Positions 34,703 to 47,894 of a stretch of DNA of 64,000 nt are shown piece by piece. The first letter of the stretch is position 1. Each line of letters starts with the position of its first letter. The notes beneath the pieces were generated by a model, which made no database searches, had not been told where the DNA came from, and was given only the letters and a program-made list of their open reading frames with translations. Source of the DNA: Escarpia spicata (Eukaryota; Annelida; Polychaeta; Sabellida; Siboglinidae); assembly GCA_963995525.1 (NCBI GenBank), contig OZ023211.1, positions 60,472,487 through 60,536,486 on the forward strand. The letters are read 5' to 3'. Both the position numbers and the translations under genes were made by a program.

Positions 34703-35333
34703 TGTGACTGGCTTCTTTTGTGGCCCACTAAAGCCTCCTTTTTACTGAATTCCCATCGCCGCTACAAAGAAATCACCTGCACTACACAAGTTTCAAATAT
34801 GGCTGCTAGGTTATTTCAAGTTACCAATCGAAAGCTAGCTTCCCGTCTCAGCGACTTCGCTCAACGGGTTCGATAAATTCCATACACCGAACCAACATCT
34901 ATACGCTGTGAATTATTTAATTGGTCGCTCAGTGCACTTTTTTTAACATGATATACATATAATACGTTACTGAAATTATGCTAACAATTGTGCTCAGCAT
35001 TCACAGAATACTACCACTATATACACCAATCATACAAATCGACCATAATCGCACTTGAATTTCAGGATGATGTTGTCTCGTTTAATCAGGTTTAATTGCA
35101 GCTGAAAAGTACTTTATTCTGGCAATATCCAAACTTCAGTCAATTTGATATGCAAAATAATTGTGGCAGAACAAAATCGTGAACATGTAATATATTTTAG
35201 GGCCTATATATACCTAATAAACGACTGCATGTACACGACACAAACCTGGTGACCGTGCGATTTGTCCCATGCTCTCATTTCGGCGTTGACATATATGAAA
35301 TAAATAAAACATCCGATGGGGCGAGGTGGTCGA

Positions 35334-35790
35334 ACGGATTTTTTTATAGAATTCTATGAAATATATGCTATATAGGTAATATGACATAAGATTTTTGCGC
35401 ATTTTCTTTAGGATATTCTATACAATATATTCTACAGAATTGTATAGAAATAAAGTGGCTATATAGATTTGGCTATATAATTCTATATATTTCCCCCTAC
35501 ACAATTCTATAGAATATTGCTCAAAAATTATATGTCGTATTTCCTATAGCATATATTTAATAGTATTATAGAATTATGAACAATTCTATAGATAGTTTAT
35601 ATAATTTTATTGAATTATATTTTTTAATCTATAGAATTCTACATATCGAATAAAATTGTAGAATATTCTACATTATTCTATAGAATTATTCTTATTCTAT
35701 TTTTTTTTCTTATAAAATTCTGTAGAATGTATATGTAAAAAAAATCATGTCATATTTTATATATAGCGTATACCTATACTCTATGGAATT
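35334..35790. repeat. AT-rich tract of degenerate TTCTATAGAA palindromes
   Basis: The self-complementary word TTCTATAGAA and near variants (AATTCTATAG, ATTCTACAGAATT, ATTCTGTAGAAT) recur more than ten times in about 450 bp. The region lies about 0.6 kb upstream of the poly(A) polymerase start codon. No gene is visible between 34703 and 36000. Confidence 0.6.
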
Positions 35791-35999
35791 ATATTGTGGT
35801 GTGGTGTGTAAACTTACACGTGCAGGTCTGTGTGATGCACCATATAGTGCTGTAGTGTAGTGTGTAGTATGTAGTTTGTGCTTCATACTCTCGATCGCTT
35901 TCAGCTACAGCCGCCAGATATAGCTCCTCGGCTAGGGCGAAAAGGCCGGGAGCTGAGTTCGTAAGTCTCCCCTGCTGGTACATATTAATTAAAGCCCTG

Positions 36000-36430
36000 C
36001 GCGGGCTGGAAATGTGAGCACGCACCCGCCCCGCAACTATGTCATTTGATCCGCAGCCCGCCCCGCATATTACAACTCAGCCCGCAGCGCCCGCCCCGCC
36101 CCGCATATTTTGCCACACCCTGGCCCGCAGCCCGGCCAACCCCGCAGTAACTTGGCCCGCCAACAGATGGCATGGAATCATTTAACATATATATTATTTG
36201 TATTAATCATTGTTGTTTACAATATTAACATATGCTGAATCATACAAAATATGTCTATTTGATAGTCTTTAACCATATCGTTCTCTTAAGGCTGCTGTTG
36301 ACGAGCCAAATGAGTTACACAAGTCAGCCCGCAGTAGCCCGCAGTAGCCTGCATGTAGAATTGACTAACCCGCAGACCGCCCGCCCCGCCCCTCAGTGAC
36401 CTGTGGTCTACAGCCCGCCCCGCAATATCC
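36000..36430. repeat. GC-rich GCCCGCCCCGCA repeat block
   Basis: Imperfect copies of CCCGCCCCGC and CAGCCCGC fill both ends of this block (36025-36160 and 36325-36425). An AT-rich 150-bp centre holds none. It contrasts sharply with the AT-rich surroundings. The layout suggests a dispersed element with GC-rich ends, but I could not define termini. Confidence 0.5.
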
Positions 36431-36524
36431 GGGTGACGTTTCTGCGCGTGCACGTATGTAGGGGAATGTATTTAGCACCAGCTACGACTGTCGCGCTTTC
36501 ATTTATCCGGGCGTTATGTATGTT

Positions 36525-37412
<888 letters not shown>

Positions 37413-37960
37413 TTTTATTTTGGAGTTGTTATTTTTTTGGTTTCATTAAGAGGGTGCATCTAGGTGGTAATTTTTACCCAGACCTCAACTGCCGCTTTGA
37501 AAGCTGTGAGGGTGCTGGCCGAGGACGCTTTGTCGGGGATCTTATTCCACAGACGGATGGCTGAGGGGAAGAAGGAGTGGAGGTGCGTGTTTGTTCTGGA
37601 GTGAGGCAGGAGGAGCTTGTTGGACTGCCCCCTGGTGATACGGTTGTTTATTGTCAGTGTTCCCTCTGTTGGCGTGATGTCCATAAGTCCACTCATTATC
37701 TTGTACATAAAGGTGGCCTTGTTGACAGTTCTTCTTTCTTGGAGGGTCTGCAGTTGTAGTCTGTTTACAAGTTCTGTGGCGCTGGTATAGTGGTAAAAAT
37801 CATGGTAGATTCTCCTTGCGGCACGGCGCTGCAAGGGCAGCTTCGATGGTGCTTACCAGGTGTTGCTGGTGAGGATCCCACACGACAGAGGCGTACTTCA
37901 ATATGGGGCCGACCAATCCTTTGTAGCAATGTGTGTGCCCCTGTGGAGGGCACCCTTTAT

Positions 37961-39933
37961 AATAATAATAATAATAAGATAACTTCTATTGCGCCTAAAT
38001 CCTTGGAAACCAAGCTCAGAGGCGCATCAAAACAAAAGGGTTGGTCAATCTCAAAGTCCATAAGTAGTTTTCCAGTTGTCAACAGATGGGTCAAGGCGCT
38101 AGGGAGCTAAGGTGGATAAGCAAGGTTGTAAAGATACGTTTTTAAATGACGACGGAATTTTGTAATATTTTCAACTGATCTAACACTAAGAGGAAGCATA
38201 TTCCAAAGAGTTGGTGCAGCAACAGAAAAAGCCCTAGTTCCAATGTTAGTGTTGGCTCTAGGAACAAAAAGTAGGTCAGAACTAGATGATCGAAGCTGGA
38301 TAAATTTTCTTACAGGAGTAAGCAATAAATGCAAATAAGATGGTTGCTTATTGGACAGTGCCTGATATGTAATGGTACAGATCTTAAAAATTATACGATA
38401 TCGTACAGGAAGCCAATGTAAAGACTTCAAAAGTGGCACAGAGCGAGAAAAACGAGGAGATCTTGTAACTACTCTTGCTAGACAATTTTGGACACGCTGA
38501 AGTTTTGTTATATCCTTGCTAGCGATATTATAAAGGAGGGAATTGCAATAGTCAATTATGCTGCTAACAAGCGCTGTTGCAATAGTCTTAGCAACAGAAA
38601 ATGACATATACCGGCGAATACGGCGAAGATCACGAATATGATAAAAACAGCAGCGACATGTTTGAGATATATGTTGTCGGAAATTGAAGTTTCTATCAAA
38701 GATTACTCCTAGATTACGCACCGAGGTTGCTAGCGTGATGTACTGATTCAAAATACGCGTAGGGAAAAAACCATCCAGTTTACAACACTGCATTCGAGTA
38801 CCAATAATGATCAATTCAGTTTTATTTGCATTTAATTTCAACTTGCTGTCAGTCATCCAATGGAAGATATCTTGAAGGCAATCACTAAGTTGGTTAAGGG
38901 AGCGATTTGTATCCGGGGTAGCCAACGAAATGTAAATCTGAGTGTCATCAGCATAAAGATGATGATCTAAGTTATGTTTTTGTATAACAGAGCTTAGTGG
39001 CGTGGTGTAAAGAGTAAAAAGCAAAGGCCCAAGAACAGAACCCTGGGGAACACCAAATAAAGCCGGCAGTGCAGCTGAAAAGCAGTTCCCAATCTTTATA
39101 GTTTGGTATCTATCAGTTAGATACGAAGAAAACCAGCTTAGAGCTGTGCCAGATATGCCGTACCACTTTAATAGGCGTTCAATGAGAATGCTGTGATCAA
39201 TCGTGTCAAACGCAGCAGAGAGATCTAGTAAGGTAAGTGCAGTCACTTTACCATTATTAATGTTCAAGGTAATGTCATTATGAACCTTTAAAAGGGCAGT
39301 CTCTGTTGAATGAAACTGCTTATATGCTGATTGTGACACATTAGTTAACACATTTGTGCTAATGTGAGACCTTAGACGACTTGCTACAACCTTTTCTAGT
39401 ATTTTGGAAATGAAGCTGAGATTAGAAATAGGTCTGTAACTGTTTAGGTCTTGCTTAGGCAGAGATGACTTCTTAAGAAGTGGTGTGACATGGGCGTATT
39501 TAAAATCATCAGGAAAACAGCCAGAGCAAAGTGATGCATTTATAATATTTGTTATAGGTCCAATTAGTGTATCGAGACATGCTTTTAGCAGCATTGTTGG
39601 AAATGGATCAAGTGCACAAGATTTATTTGGGGAGGACATAATTATTTTCCTAACTTCATCAACTGTTGCAGGTTCAAATGATACAAGTTGAGAATTTACT
39701 TGTGGAAAGTCCACACTGACATTACTTATATTATGAAGTGGGAAAGCAGAACGAATGATACTGATTTTATTCTTGAAGTGACTAGAGAACGAATCACATA
39801 GAGACTTAATTGACATATGATCAGGTAACGATGGAGTAGGCCGTCTGTGTAGAATGTTATTGATGCAGTTCCATAACTGACGCGGATTATCAGACTTATT
39901 TATGACCATATCTGTAAAATAATCTGATTTATG
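37961..39933 (-). mobile_element. L2/CR1-group LINE inserted in the LINE above
   Basis: The segment starts at HKSDYFTDMVINKSDNPRQLW and ends in a TTA/ATA triplet tail at about 37961-37978, typical of L2-like 3' ends. It is 5'-truncated, with no endonuclease. Its reverse transcriptase is uninterrupted, so the insertion is young compared with its host element. Confidence 0.85.
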
Positions 39934-40173
39934 GTTTCTGTATATGAAAGCGCTTGTACGGTTTGCCTTGGCAGTGGTGGTCTGTATGTGGTTTCCCCAG
40001 TGGAGGTCAACAGTCAGTTCTACACCTAGGTGTTTGGCGCTGGTGACTCTCTCCAAGGGCTGCTGATGGAGTGAATACGTTGCTATGATGGGATTGCGCT
40101 TCTTTGTGACTGATAGGATATGATACTTTGATACATTGAAGCACATCTGCCACATTCTCTCCCATTCCTCCAA
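38107..40173 (-). CDS. 688-codon chimeric LINE reverse-transcriptase ORF
   Basis: Residues 1-80 belong to the older host LINE (MEEWERMWQMCFNVSKYHIL...TSAFIYRN). From residue 81 the frame passes into the inserted L2-like element. The polymerase motifs are intact: AFDTIDHS (321-328), GVPQGSVLGP (374-383), YADD (407-410) and LNANKTELIIIG. The C-terminal part (LHWLPVRYRI, NMLPLSVRSVENITKFRRHL) is the usual end of this group. There is no endonuclease, so by itself it could not start target-primed insertion. The first codon is only the first ATG of an open stretch; no promoter is visible. Confidence 0.8.
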   Translation of the reverse strand: MEEWERMWQMCFNVSKYHILSVTKKRNPIIATYSLHQQPLERVTSAKHLGVELTVDLHWGNHIQTTTAKANRTSAFIYRNHKSDYFTDMVINKSDNPRQLWNCINNILHRRPTPSLPDHMSIKSLCDSFSSHFKNKISIIRSAFPLHNISNVSVDFPQVNSQLVSFEPATVDEVRKIIMSSPNKSCALDPFPTMLLKACLDTLIGPITNIINASLCSGCFPDDFKYAHVTPLLKKSSLPKQDLNSYRPISNLSFISKILEKVVASRLRSHISTNVLTNVSQSAYKQFHSTETALLKVHNDITLNINNGKVTALTLLDLSAAFDTIDHSILIERLLKWYGISGTALSWFSSYLTDRYQTIKIGNCFSAALPALFGVPQGSVLGPLLFTLYTTPLSSVIQKHNLDHHLYADDTQIYISLATPDTNRSLNQLSDCLQDIFHWMTDSKLKLNANKTELIIIGTRMQCCKLDGFFPTRILNQYITLATSVRNLGVIFDRNFNFRQHISQTCRCCFYHIRDLRRIRRYMSFSVAKTIATALVSSIIDYCNSLLYNIASKDITKLQRVQNCLARVVTRSPRFSRSVPLLKSLHWLPVRYRIIFKICTITYQALSNKQPSYLHLLLTPVRKFIQLRSSSSDLLFVPRANTNIGTRAFSVAAPTLWNMLPLSVRSVENITKFRRHLKTYLYNLAYPP

Positions 40174-41989
40174 GGTGTTGAGGTCCTGTTATAGTTGGTG
40201 AATGTCAGCCATGCTGTAGATGGTGTGATATAGTATCGTGTCGACAGCAAGTCGTCTAGCCTTGGTATTGATGTTATCGCACAGGTCGTTGTTGTAAATG
40301 ACAAAGAGAGTTGGGCCTAGGACGGATCCTTGTGGCACACCGGAGATCGCCTGGCCTGTTGTTGAAGTCTCCCCCTCGACAACTATTTGCTGGGTTCGAT
40401 CACAGAGGAAGCCGTAGTAGTTCAGTTTTAGAATCAGTCGTTTATGGGGCACATTGTCAAAGGCTTTCGAGAAGTCAAGGAGAATGGGGTCTGTTTGGCC
40501 TCTTTTGTCCATCTCTGAAGCCAGATCATCAATGATTTGGATCAGCTGGGTCTCGCAGGATCGACGCTTACGGAATCCGTGTTGTACGTCCGTTATGATG
40601 TTGTGTTGGTCAAGGTGACGGGTGATCTCGACTGTCACAATGTGTTCCAGCAGCTTGCAGCAGATGGAGGTGAGTGGAATGGGCCGGTAATTTGCAGCTT
40701 GGTTTCGGTCACCTTTTTTTAATACGGGCTAAACCAAGGCGTGCTTCCAGATCCTGGGAGCTTGGCTGGTGTGTAGTAACTTGGTGAAGAGGAGGGTGAG
40801 TGCAGGAGCAAGCTCTTCTGCTACCATCTGAAGGAGGCGGCAGGGGATGTTATCCGGACCAGATACCTTTCGTGGGTTGAGTTTCTTCAGGAGTTTGAAT
40901 ACCCTGGCGTTGCTGACCTGGATCTCTAGCATCACCGAGGAGGGGCTGGGTTCTGGAGCGGGCAAGTCATCAATGTTTTCGTTGGTAAAGACTGAGCAGA
41001 ACTGGTCGTTCAATATGCTGGCTTTGTTCTTGCTGTCACTTGTGGTCAGTCCATTTTTCATTGATGATCTAATGTGTGTACTGCTGGTACGCCTGTCTGT
41101 TTCCTCTCCTTGTTTCACGTTTCAGGTGGTTATATCGGCCTCACTTTGGAGCACACTTTTGTTGGAACATGCTTGTCCATCACGAGGGTGGGGTGTTCCT
41201 GTATTGACTGCCACGTCTGCTCGACAGAAGCTTCATCGTTGTCTGAGAGGAGTAGGCTGGAGGTGAAGGACTTGGTGTCTTCTCTGATGGCTTCGCTGTT
41301 GGTCTTCTTCCAGATACTGACAGTTCTCGAGGCTGGCTTCGCCTTCGGTGCTTTCAGGCGACTGTCCGTAAGGATGATATCGTGATCGCCTAGGCCTGGG
41401 ATGACGGTAATCCTGGTGATAAGGTTTGGTCTGTTGGTCAGGAGCAGGTCGAGAATGGCGTCTCCTCTAGTGGGTTCTTGGTTTGCCTGGTGGAGTCCAA
41501 TGTCGTTGACCTTATCCAGGAAGAGGCGGTTTACAGTTCGGGGGTAGATGTTTCATTGTATGTTGGTCTTTCCCAGTCAATATCAAGAAAGTTTATATCC
41601 CCTCTGATCCAGACAACGTTTTTTCCTTGGGAGAGGCAATGTCTAGGGCCTTCAACAAGTCGGACATCTGGTTTTCGCTTGTTGCTGATGGTGGTCGATA
41701 CAGGGAGGTGACTGTGAGATTTCCATCCCTCTTCTCCATCTGTATCTGGACGGTGACTGACTCAGTCTCAGTTTCGGTGGCTTGTTGGATTTCATGGGAG
41801 ATCAGGTTATTTCTGGTAGCCACGAGGACACCTCCGTAGCCATCGTGCCTGTCCTTCAGAAAGACAATGAAGTCGGTGGGAAGACTTCTGCGTCGGCTAT
41901 GTCCGGCCTGAGCCACGTTTCTGATCCTAAGATTATATCTGGATTAGTGGTCTGAAGCAGGTTCCAAAATTCTGCCATAGCTTACGCCA

Positions 41990-42610
41990 TAAATAATTAC
42001 AATAATAATAATGTTAACCCATATAAATAATGACATTTCACATTAACTAGTTATTCCCATTGTCTGATTGGTTCCAACGATTACTCTAACTGGAATCATA
42101 AATGGCTCTAACCATAACTAATAATAATAATAACCGTAACCCTAATTAATGACATTTCACATAAAATAATTTTATTCCCGTCATCTGATTGGTTTTAGCG
42201 ACTATATGTTATATACAACCATAACCCATCAATATTGACTCCAACCATTACTATTTATAATAATAACCTGAACCATAATGAACAGCAACTTATTCCAGTC
42301 GTAAGCTTATCATACTAACTATTCCCGTCGTCTAACTATAGTTAAAACGATTATGCTATAATTAACCTTATCCCCAACCACAACTAAATAAACCCATAAC
42401 TAATTATAATTATGGCATTAAGCATAATTAATATTTTATGTCATTTCACACTATTTATTTATAGTGTTTAATTGGCTCCAACGATACGAACTCGACCCTA
42501 GTATATAGGTTTATTCTCAAAAGTGACTAATGTAACTGGCTGGTAAGATATACCAAAGCATTTGATATACTGAAGGTAGTGTTTTGGAATTGGGTAGCGT
42601 TTAACAAAAT
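41990..42610. repeat. ~140-bp tandem repeat with ATTCCCGTCGTCTGATTGG
   Basis: ATTCCCRTYRTCTGATTGGTT followed by CCAACGATTA recurs near 42052, 42174, 42323 and (partly) 42465, separated by AATAATAATAACC and CATTTCACAT words. It abuts the 5' end of the LINE at 37456-41985. No coding signal. Confidence 0.65.
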
Positions 42611-42621
42611 TTAACAAGATT

Positions 42622-43965
42622 GGCATCCAGAAAATTCTAGATGGTAGATGGACAAAGACGCCTTTTGGCTTATCGAGAGTCCAATACTTTTTATCTACGT
42701 GTATCCCGCCCTTTTAAGGTATGTGTCGATTTTATTTTTAAACATATTCACTCTACTAGCACCAACACAATCAGGAGATAATCTGTTCCATTCATTTGCA
42801 GTACTTTGTGAGAATGAGAACTTTCTTATATCTAATCTACACTACTCCTTTACTAATACAACATCATGTATTCTGGTCCTTCTATCTTTCTTAACAGAGA
42901 AAAAAATATTTCCATCAATATTTTCATAACCATTCACTATGTTAGACACTTCTATCTGATCTCCTCTCAATCTCCTGGTCTCTAGTGTTGTTAAACCACA
43001 TTTTTAGGCGTATTTCGTAACTATGATCCCTCAGTTTTTGTATCATTTTAGTTGCTCTCCTCTGTACTCTTTCTAGCATATCTATGTCCTTCCTGCGGTA
43101 TGGCCTCCACGCTTGAATACAATATTCTAAATGAGGCCTAACTATTGTTTTGTAAAGCGTTATTATTAGCTCTTTTTCCTTATACGTTATGTTTTGCCTA
43201 ATTAATTAATTTGATTTCCATTTGAAGCGTTATGTTTAACAAGAAAATCCACCATGTGGTATTTAATTAGTCTGTCTAATAATTTGCAAATCACTGACGT
43301 TAAAATCACTGGTCTGTAGTTCTCCGACTTGTTTCTGTAACCTTTTTTTAAATAACGGTATACTGTTTGCTTCTTTCCATTCTAAAGGAAGCACTCCCTC
43401 GTCTAATGACAAGTTGAAAACTGTTGTAAGTGGTATGCTAATTTGTTCTACAATTTCCAATAGTAGTTTGGGCGGAATCTCATCCACTCCAGGTGATTTA
43501 TTATCATTCATATCCCTAATTTTCTTAGCTACCATTTCCGGAGTTACAATTAATAGTGTGATTCTGCCCCCATGAACTTAGCCTCTGGTACTGGCAGTGA
43601 ACTAATATCTTCCCTGGTAAACACTGAACTAAAATATTAATTCAGGTCTTCTGCCATTAAGAATCCCTCTGATATTATATTTCCAGCACTATCTTCTAGA
43701 GGGCCGACCTTATCCTGAACTTTCTGTTTGCTCCGAACATATTCTTAACAACTCTTGCTGTCTTGTTTTATATTACAAGCTATTTTTTGTTCGTAGGTTC
43801 TCTTTGAATTTCTAATTTCAGTTGTAGCTTGGTTTAGTGCTTCTTTATAAATGTTGTATTTTTCGTCATTTCCAATACATCTATATGACTTCCACATCGT
43901 TTGTTTGTACTTAATTTTTCTAATGGCTTCTTTCGATAAATATTTCTTTCTGGACCGTTTCCCTA
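42622..43965 (-). mobile_element. CR1-like LINE, family A, copy 1 (internally deleted)
   Basis: On the - strand it reads MVAKKIRDMNDNKSPGVDEI then PPKLLLEIVEQIS and PLEWKEANSIPLFKK, nearly the same as the copy at 58768-61476. The central polymerase block (FDKVPH to FADD) is missing. The 3' part carries the CGLTTLET/RRATKMIQK region, again near-identical to the other copies. The 3' end at 42622 has the shared terminus (TCGAGAGTCCAATAC and CATCTAG). Confidence 0.85.
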
Positions 43966-43977
43966 GGAGTAGTGTTT

Positions 43978-44090
43978 TGAACTTAAAAGTAGTGTTTTGA
44001 GGGTACGCTCAAACACCACGGTAGTGTTTTCAAAGTACGCTCAAAACACTACCGTAGTGTTTTCAGCCGGGTACTGTTTTGAGCGTCATA
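43978..44090. repeat. Palindromic TAGTGTTTT / AAAACACTA cluster
   Basis: TAGTGTTTT occurs five times and AAAACACTA or AAACACCAC twice in about 110 bp. A perfect palindrome at 44043-44063 has arms AAAACACTA and TAGTGTTTT around CCG. A related cluster lies at 54380-54545. Confidence 0.75.
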
Positions 44091-44116
44091 CACCGGCATT
44101 CGCGTGATCTAGCGAA

Positions 44117-45049
44117 AGTGGCGCCATCTACGTAAATGCGTGCTGGCAACACCGTTCAGCTGGTTTTGACAGGCTGATAATAATAATTACAAACTTCTAT
44201 AGCATCTTGATCAGCATGTTTTGCTCAGTTTGCGTATAATAGTGGACTGTCTGGATTAATGTATATTTAAAACATATACTTCAAATTAATTGTATTGACC
44301 TCAGTAATTGCCTAAATACCGTTTTTGAATAAGCATCCCCCACACCTATGGCTATGCACTAGCCAATGATAAAATGTCAACAAGCGGGACCAACCAATAA
44401 AAGGGACTGATTAGTAATGCTATATTTAATGCACTCTCCTATTAAATATAGTTTTCTTGATTTTATTGCGTGCGATATAATTATGGTTTATGAATGCGAT
44501 GGCATGAAAATCTATATATTACAAAACATTTTTTCAATCGCACTATTTCTTTATAAAAAACATTTCAAAACTCCTGGTTGCTTATAAGATAAATATTACT
44601 ATATAATATGCAGCTAGCTTGCATATTTATGCAGAAAAAACAACTCAAGTCAAGTATAGATTGAATTAGGCCAACTTAATGACATGCAATTTTATTAATC
44701 ATTGCGAGTAATTGTGTAAACATCCATAATCAAGTGTCAAGTAATCACAACAAGCATGCCGGCCTCTGACTGCTAATTTAACCAAATATGTATAATTCGC
44801 AAATCTATTGAGTGCGACAACCCCTGGTAACTATATTATGACTACTAACGAAATTACTACTGGCTAATGATGTTCAATTCACCATATGGATGGGGGTCAC
44901 TTCGCCCATCATATTAACTACTACATAAGTACATCAACTTATTTCCGCCCTAAAAACCCTGCGTACACCATTCATTTGAGGAAAAATCCTAGTAAGGACG
45001 CGCCTGAGCCATTTCTGTCCTCTCACGCATTTACGTAGATGGCGCCACT
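44117..45049. mobile_element. ~930-bp TIR element (MITE)
   Basis: A perfect 26-bp inverted repeat lies at 44117-44142 (AGTGGCGCCATCTACGTAAA...) and 45024-45049 (...TTTACGTAGATGGCGCCACT). Outside it weaker similarity continues (AGCGAA and TCTCGC). The interior is AT-rich without a transposase and shares AGGCCAACTTAATGACAT and following bases with 6323-6340. Superfamily not assigned. Confidence 0.75.
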
Positions 45050-47635
45050 CTCGCCGGAAGCACGGTCGATATGAGCCGAGTGGGCTATCCTAATGATATA
45101 CAGTATAGCATAGCATAGCATAGCATAACATAGTATATAGTATTCGAGAATTGTCATAAAGTTGACATTTTTTATTCAATTTTTTTTAATTTCTACAGGA
45201 TCATCTTATCAACTTATTTGACTACGTCTGTGCTAAAATTTTGTTTAACAAAATTAGTGTATCTACGGGGTGTTTCGAAACACCACCCGATTTTAGACTC
45301 GCTAAAAAGGAGCGCCCAAAATGGGTCCCCTGCACACCTACTTGTGTTACTTAGCCGACACCACACATTTCGCAAACATTGTGCACACTCGTACCCTGGC
45401 CATCCACGCGGTGTGTCCACGCCGCTCATTAGTTACATTTTATTCTTTCTTCCTCGTCGATCCTTACTGTCCGCAAACAGTTTGTTTCTGCACCTAGTAG
45501 TTGTCTCACTTGTTTTCAAAGTTACGAGATATCGATCGCAGTGGCATCGCGAACGATCTGTTCCTTCCCAGCGTAGTTCCACTCGTCCTGGGTTGTGGCT
45601 CCTTCCGCGTTATAGGTTTTTTGTCAGATTTTGTTCTCGTTGACGTTCTTTGGACTGAACGTCGTGATGCGTATCTTTTCTCTGTTACTCGACTTTCGCT
45701 TTGTTGATTGATCTCCTTTTAGTATAGGTGAGACACTCGCTACTTGGTTTATTACCATGGTTTGGTGACACATGCAACTTGACAATGTTATACTTATACA
45801 TTACACTACTTGACAATATCATAATGTAATATGTATCCACACAGCTCACATTGACACCTTATAAAATATATTAGTAATATTATTGTTTTGCCTAAGAATT
45901 GTATTATTATCAGTAGTAGTAGTATTGCATTGTATAACTGGGTAATATATAACACCCTATACACGTAAAATAATGTAATAACACAATACTTTACAAATGC
46001 AGGTATGTGTGTTGTACCAACAGTTCTACCGACAATAGCGACCCCGGTTAGCACTGCAGACCACACATGGGCCCGTTCTGGACGCACTTCACGGCCTCGG
46101 GTTGATTATTAATTTGAATACAATTTCTCTATGCTTTTAAAATCTAAGACACACATATCAGATCATACACATTTGGTTTATGCATACCACAATTTGCGTT
46201 GTTTTCAACGCGCACAAATGGAAATATGATAGTTTGAAAATAATGCCAACATTTTAAGAAAAGTGTGGAAAAAAATATTTTGATGTCACCTCTTTGAATG
46301 TGCATTTTGCGCTTCCGATCAATGTTCAGTAGTGGGCATTTCTGAGTTACTTAGCAGTGTCACCGCAAATTTAGCTGTGCATAGTACAATAGCGCCATAC
46401 GGCTGGGGACCCGTTTGGGGCAGCGGGCCCGTTTTACACGTCGTTCCCCTACTGGACAAGCTGGAGGTCTGATCGAGGCCACCGCCTGCGGTCAGGAACA
46501 TCCTAATTAAACCTAATTAAGTAAGAAACAAACCAGAATAAAACATTATCAGTTTGGCGCCTGACTCATTATGAAGAGTAGACTTTGATGATGTCAGGAT
46601 TTTTGTTATCACAATGGCGCTATCCGTACAGTTTAAATTATGTCTCTTCCACAAGGTTATTTCAGTAAGCTGTTGGCATAATATACTTGATCGTAGTTGC
46701 TAATGGTTAGCGTTTATTTACTCTTAGATGCATCAACACAAAACATGCCTTTCGTTTCCCTTCATGCAACTTGACAGTATACTTAGGTGACGGGTATGAA
46801 CCTATGATGCGTGGAGGTTGGACGGTTGCCGTGACAACATGGCCTTTTATTTAGTATTTGGATTGCTTTCAACGTACGGAAGGTCAGCTATGAAAACGAA
46901 GCTGTTGGTGCGATAAAACAATTGTGTGCGTACCGATTGAGGGAGTGAAAGCGAAGGATACGACTTGCATTTCGTTTCGAATAACGATGTCGCCATTTTC
47001 GTATATGACGTCATCAGAATTACCGCGCTTCGTACGTTTCGTTACGTCACAGCGGGTCGTCTCCTTGGTTCCTGCCATGAAACCGCGTGTTGGTGTTGAT
47101 GGTGTTGTGTTCTGTTACTTTAACAGTGTGCCTTTAATGTCCAGCTGACGTCTGCCTCGTTCTGATATTTCCGTGTTATCGACATAACAGGTAGACGCGT
47201 GTTTCTTTGGTGTAATGTGATCCGCTTCTATGCGGGAAGTTCGTATAGTTGACAGTGACTGGAGACTAATGGGGGCAAGAACGGAGGCGACGGTATGCAC
47301 GTGTACGCGTGCGTGCGTGCGTGCGTGTGTGTGTGTGTGTGTGATAGACAGGTGTGTGTGGCGTGTGTGACATATTGTGTGAATGTGGTTGATGACACAT
47401 AATAATTTCTGTTGTCCGAAGCCGGCGAAGGAATTCTGTTTGCTATCAGAGCTAAACACAATTAGCACAAATTAAGCAAAGAAAATAGACCATATACACA
47501 GACACATAGCTAAGATAGCAACTTGATATCTAGCAACCGGCTATAAATAATAAAAAGCAAATATTGTACATAATATTATGTTCCTCCACAAATCACACGG
47601 TTCACCGTATGTATGGACAGTATGTGTCTGTGTCG
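45050..47635. other. Intergenic, no supported gene
   Basis: Holds a TAGCA pentamer run near 45105-45130, a perfect palindrome GGTGTTTCGAAACACC at 45269-45284 and a CG-containing TG run at 47305-47345. A - strand frame 47078-46884 starts at a real ATG (MAGTKETTRCDVTKRTKRGN...) and could end at a donor GTACGC after TPSI near 46940. It has no family match and no partner exon, so I do not call it a gene. Confidence 0.5.
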
Positions 47636-47819
<184 letters not shown>

Positions 47820-47894
47820 ACACGATAACATTATCTATATATTATATATATATATAAGTGTATATATATATATGTATATATATGTATAAAAACG

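Larger units (their letters stand above)
37456..41985 (-). mobile_element. CR1/Jockey-like LINE, 5'-truncated, split by another LINE
   Basis: Read on the - strand from 41985, the endonuclease part comes first (NPDIILGSETWLRPDIADAE; GGVLVATRNNL; VTSLYRPPSAT). The reverse transcriptase follows (LLKKLNPRKVSGPDNIPCRLL; KAFDNVPHKRL; SGVPQGSVLGPTLFVIYNND), with the catalytic block degraded (RRLAVDTIL where YADDT is expected). After LGVELTVDLHWGNHIQ...TSAFIYRN at about 39934 the element is interrupted, and it resumes at about 37960 with GCPPQGHTHCYKGLVGPIL, then QRRAARRIYHDFYHYTSATE to the stop at 37460. Several frameshifts and stops lie outside the insertion. Dead copy. Confidence 0.85.

Noticed and set aside
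45218..45643. Open + frame of 141 codons
   Set aside because: No recognisable motif, Leu/Ser/Arg-rich composition, no splice partner; likely chance in repeat-derived DNA.
46884..47078. ATG-started - frame, possible first exon
   Set aside because: A plausible start and donor, but no downstream exon and no family match; left as a note only.
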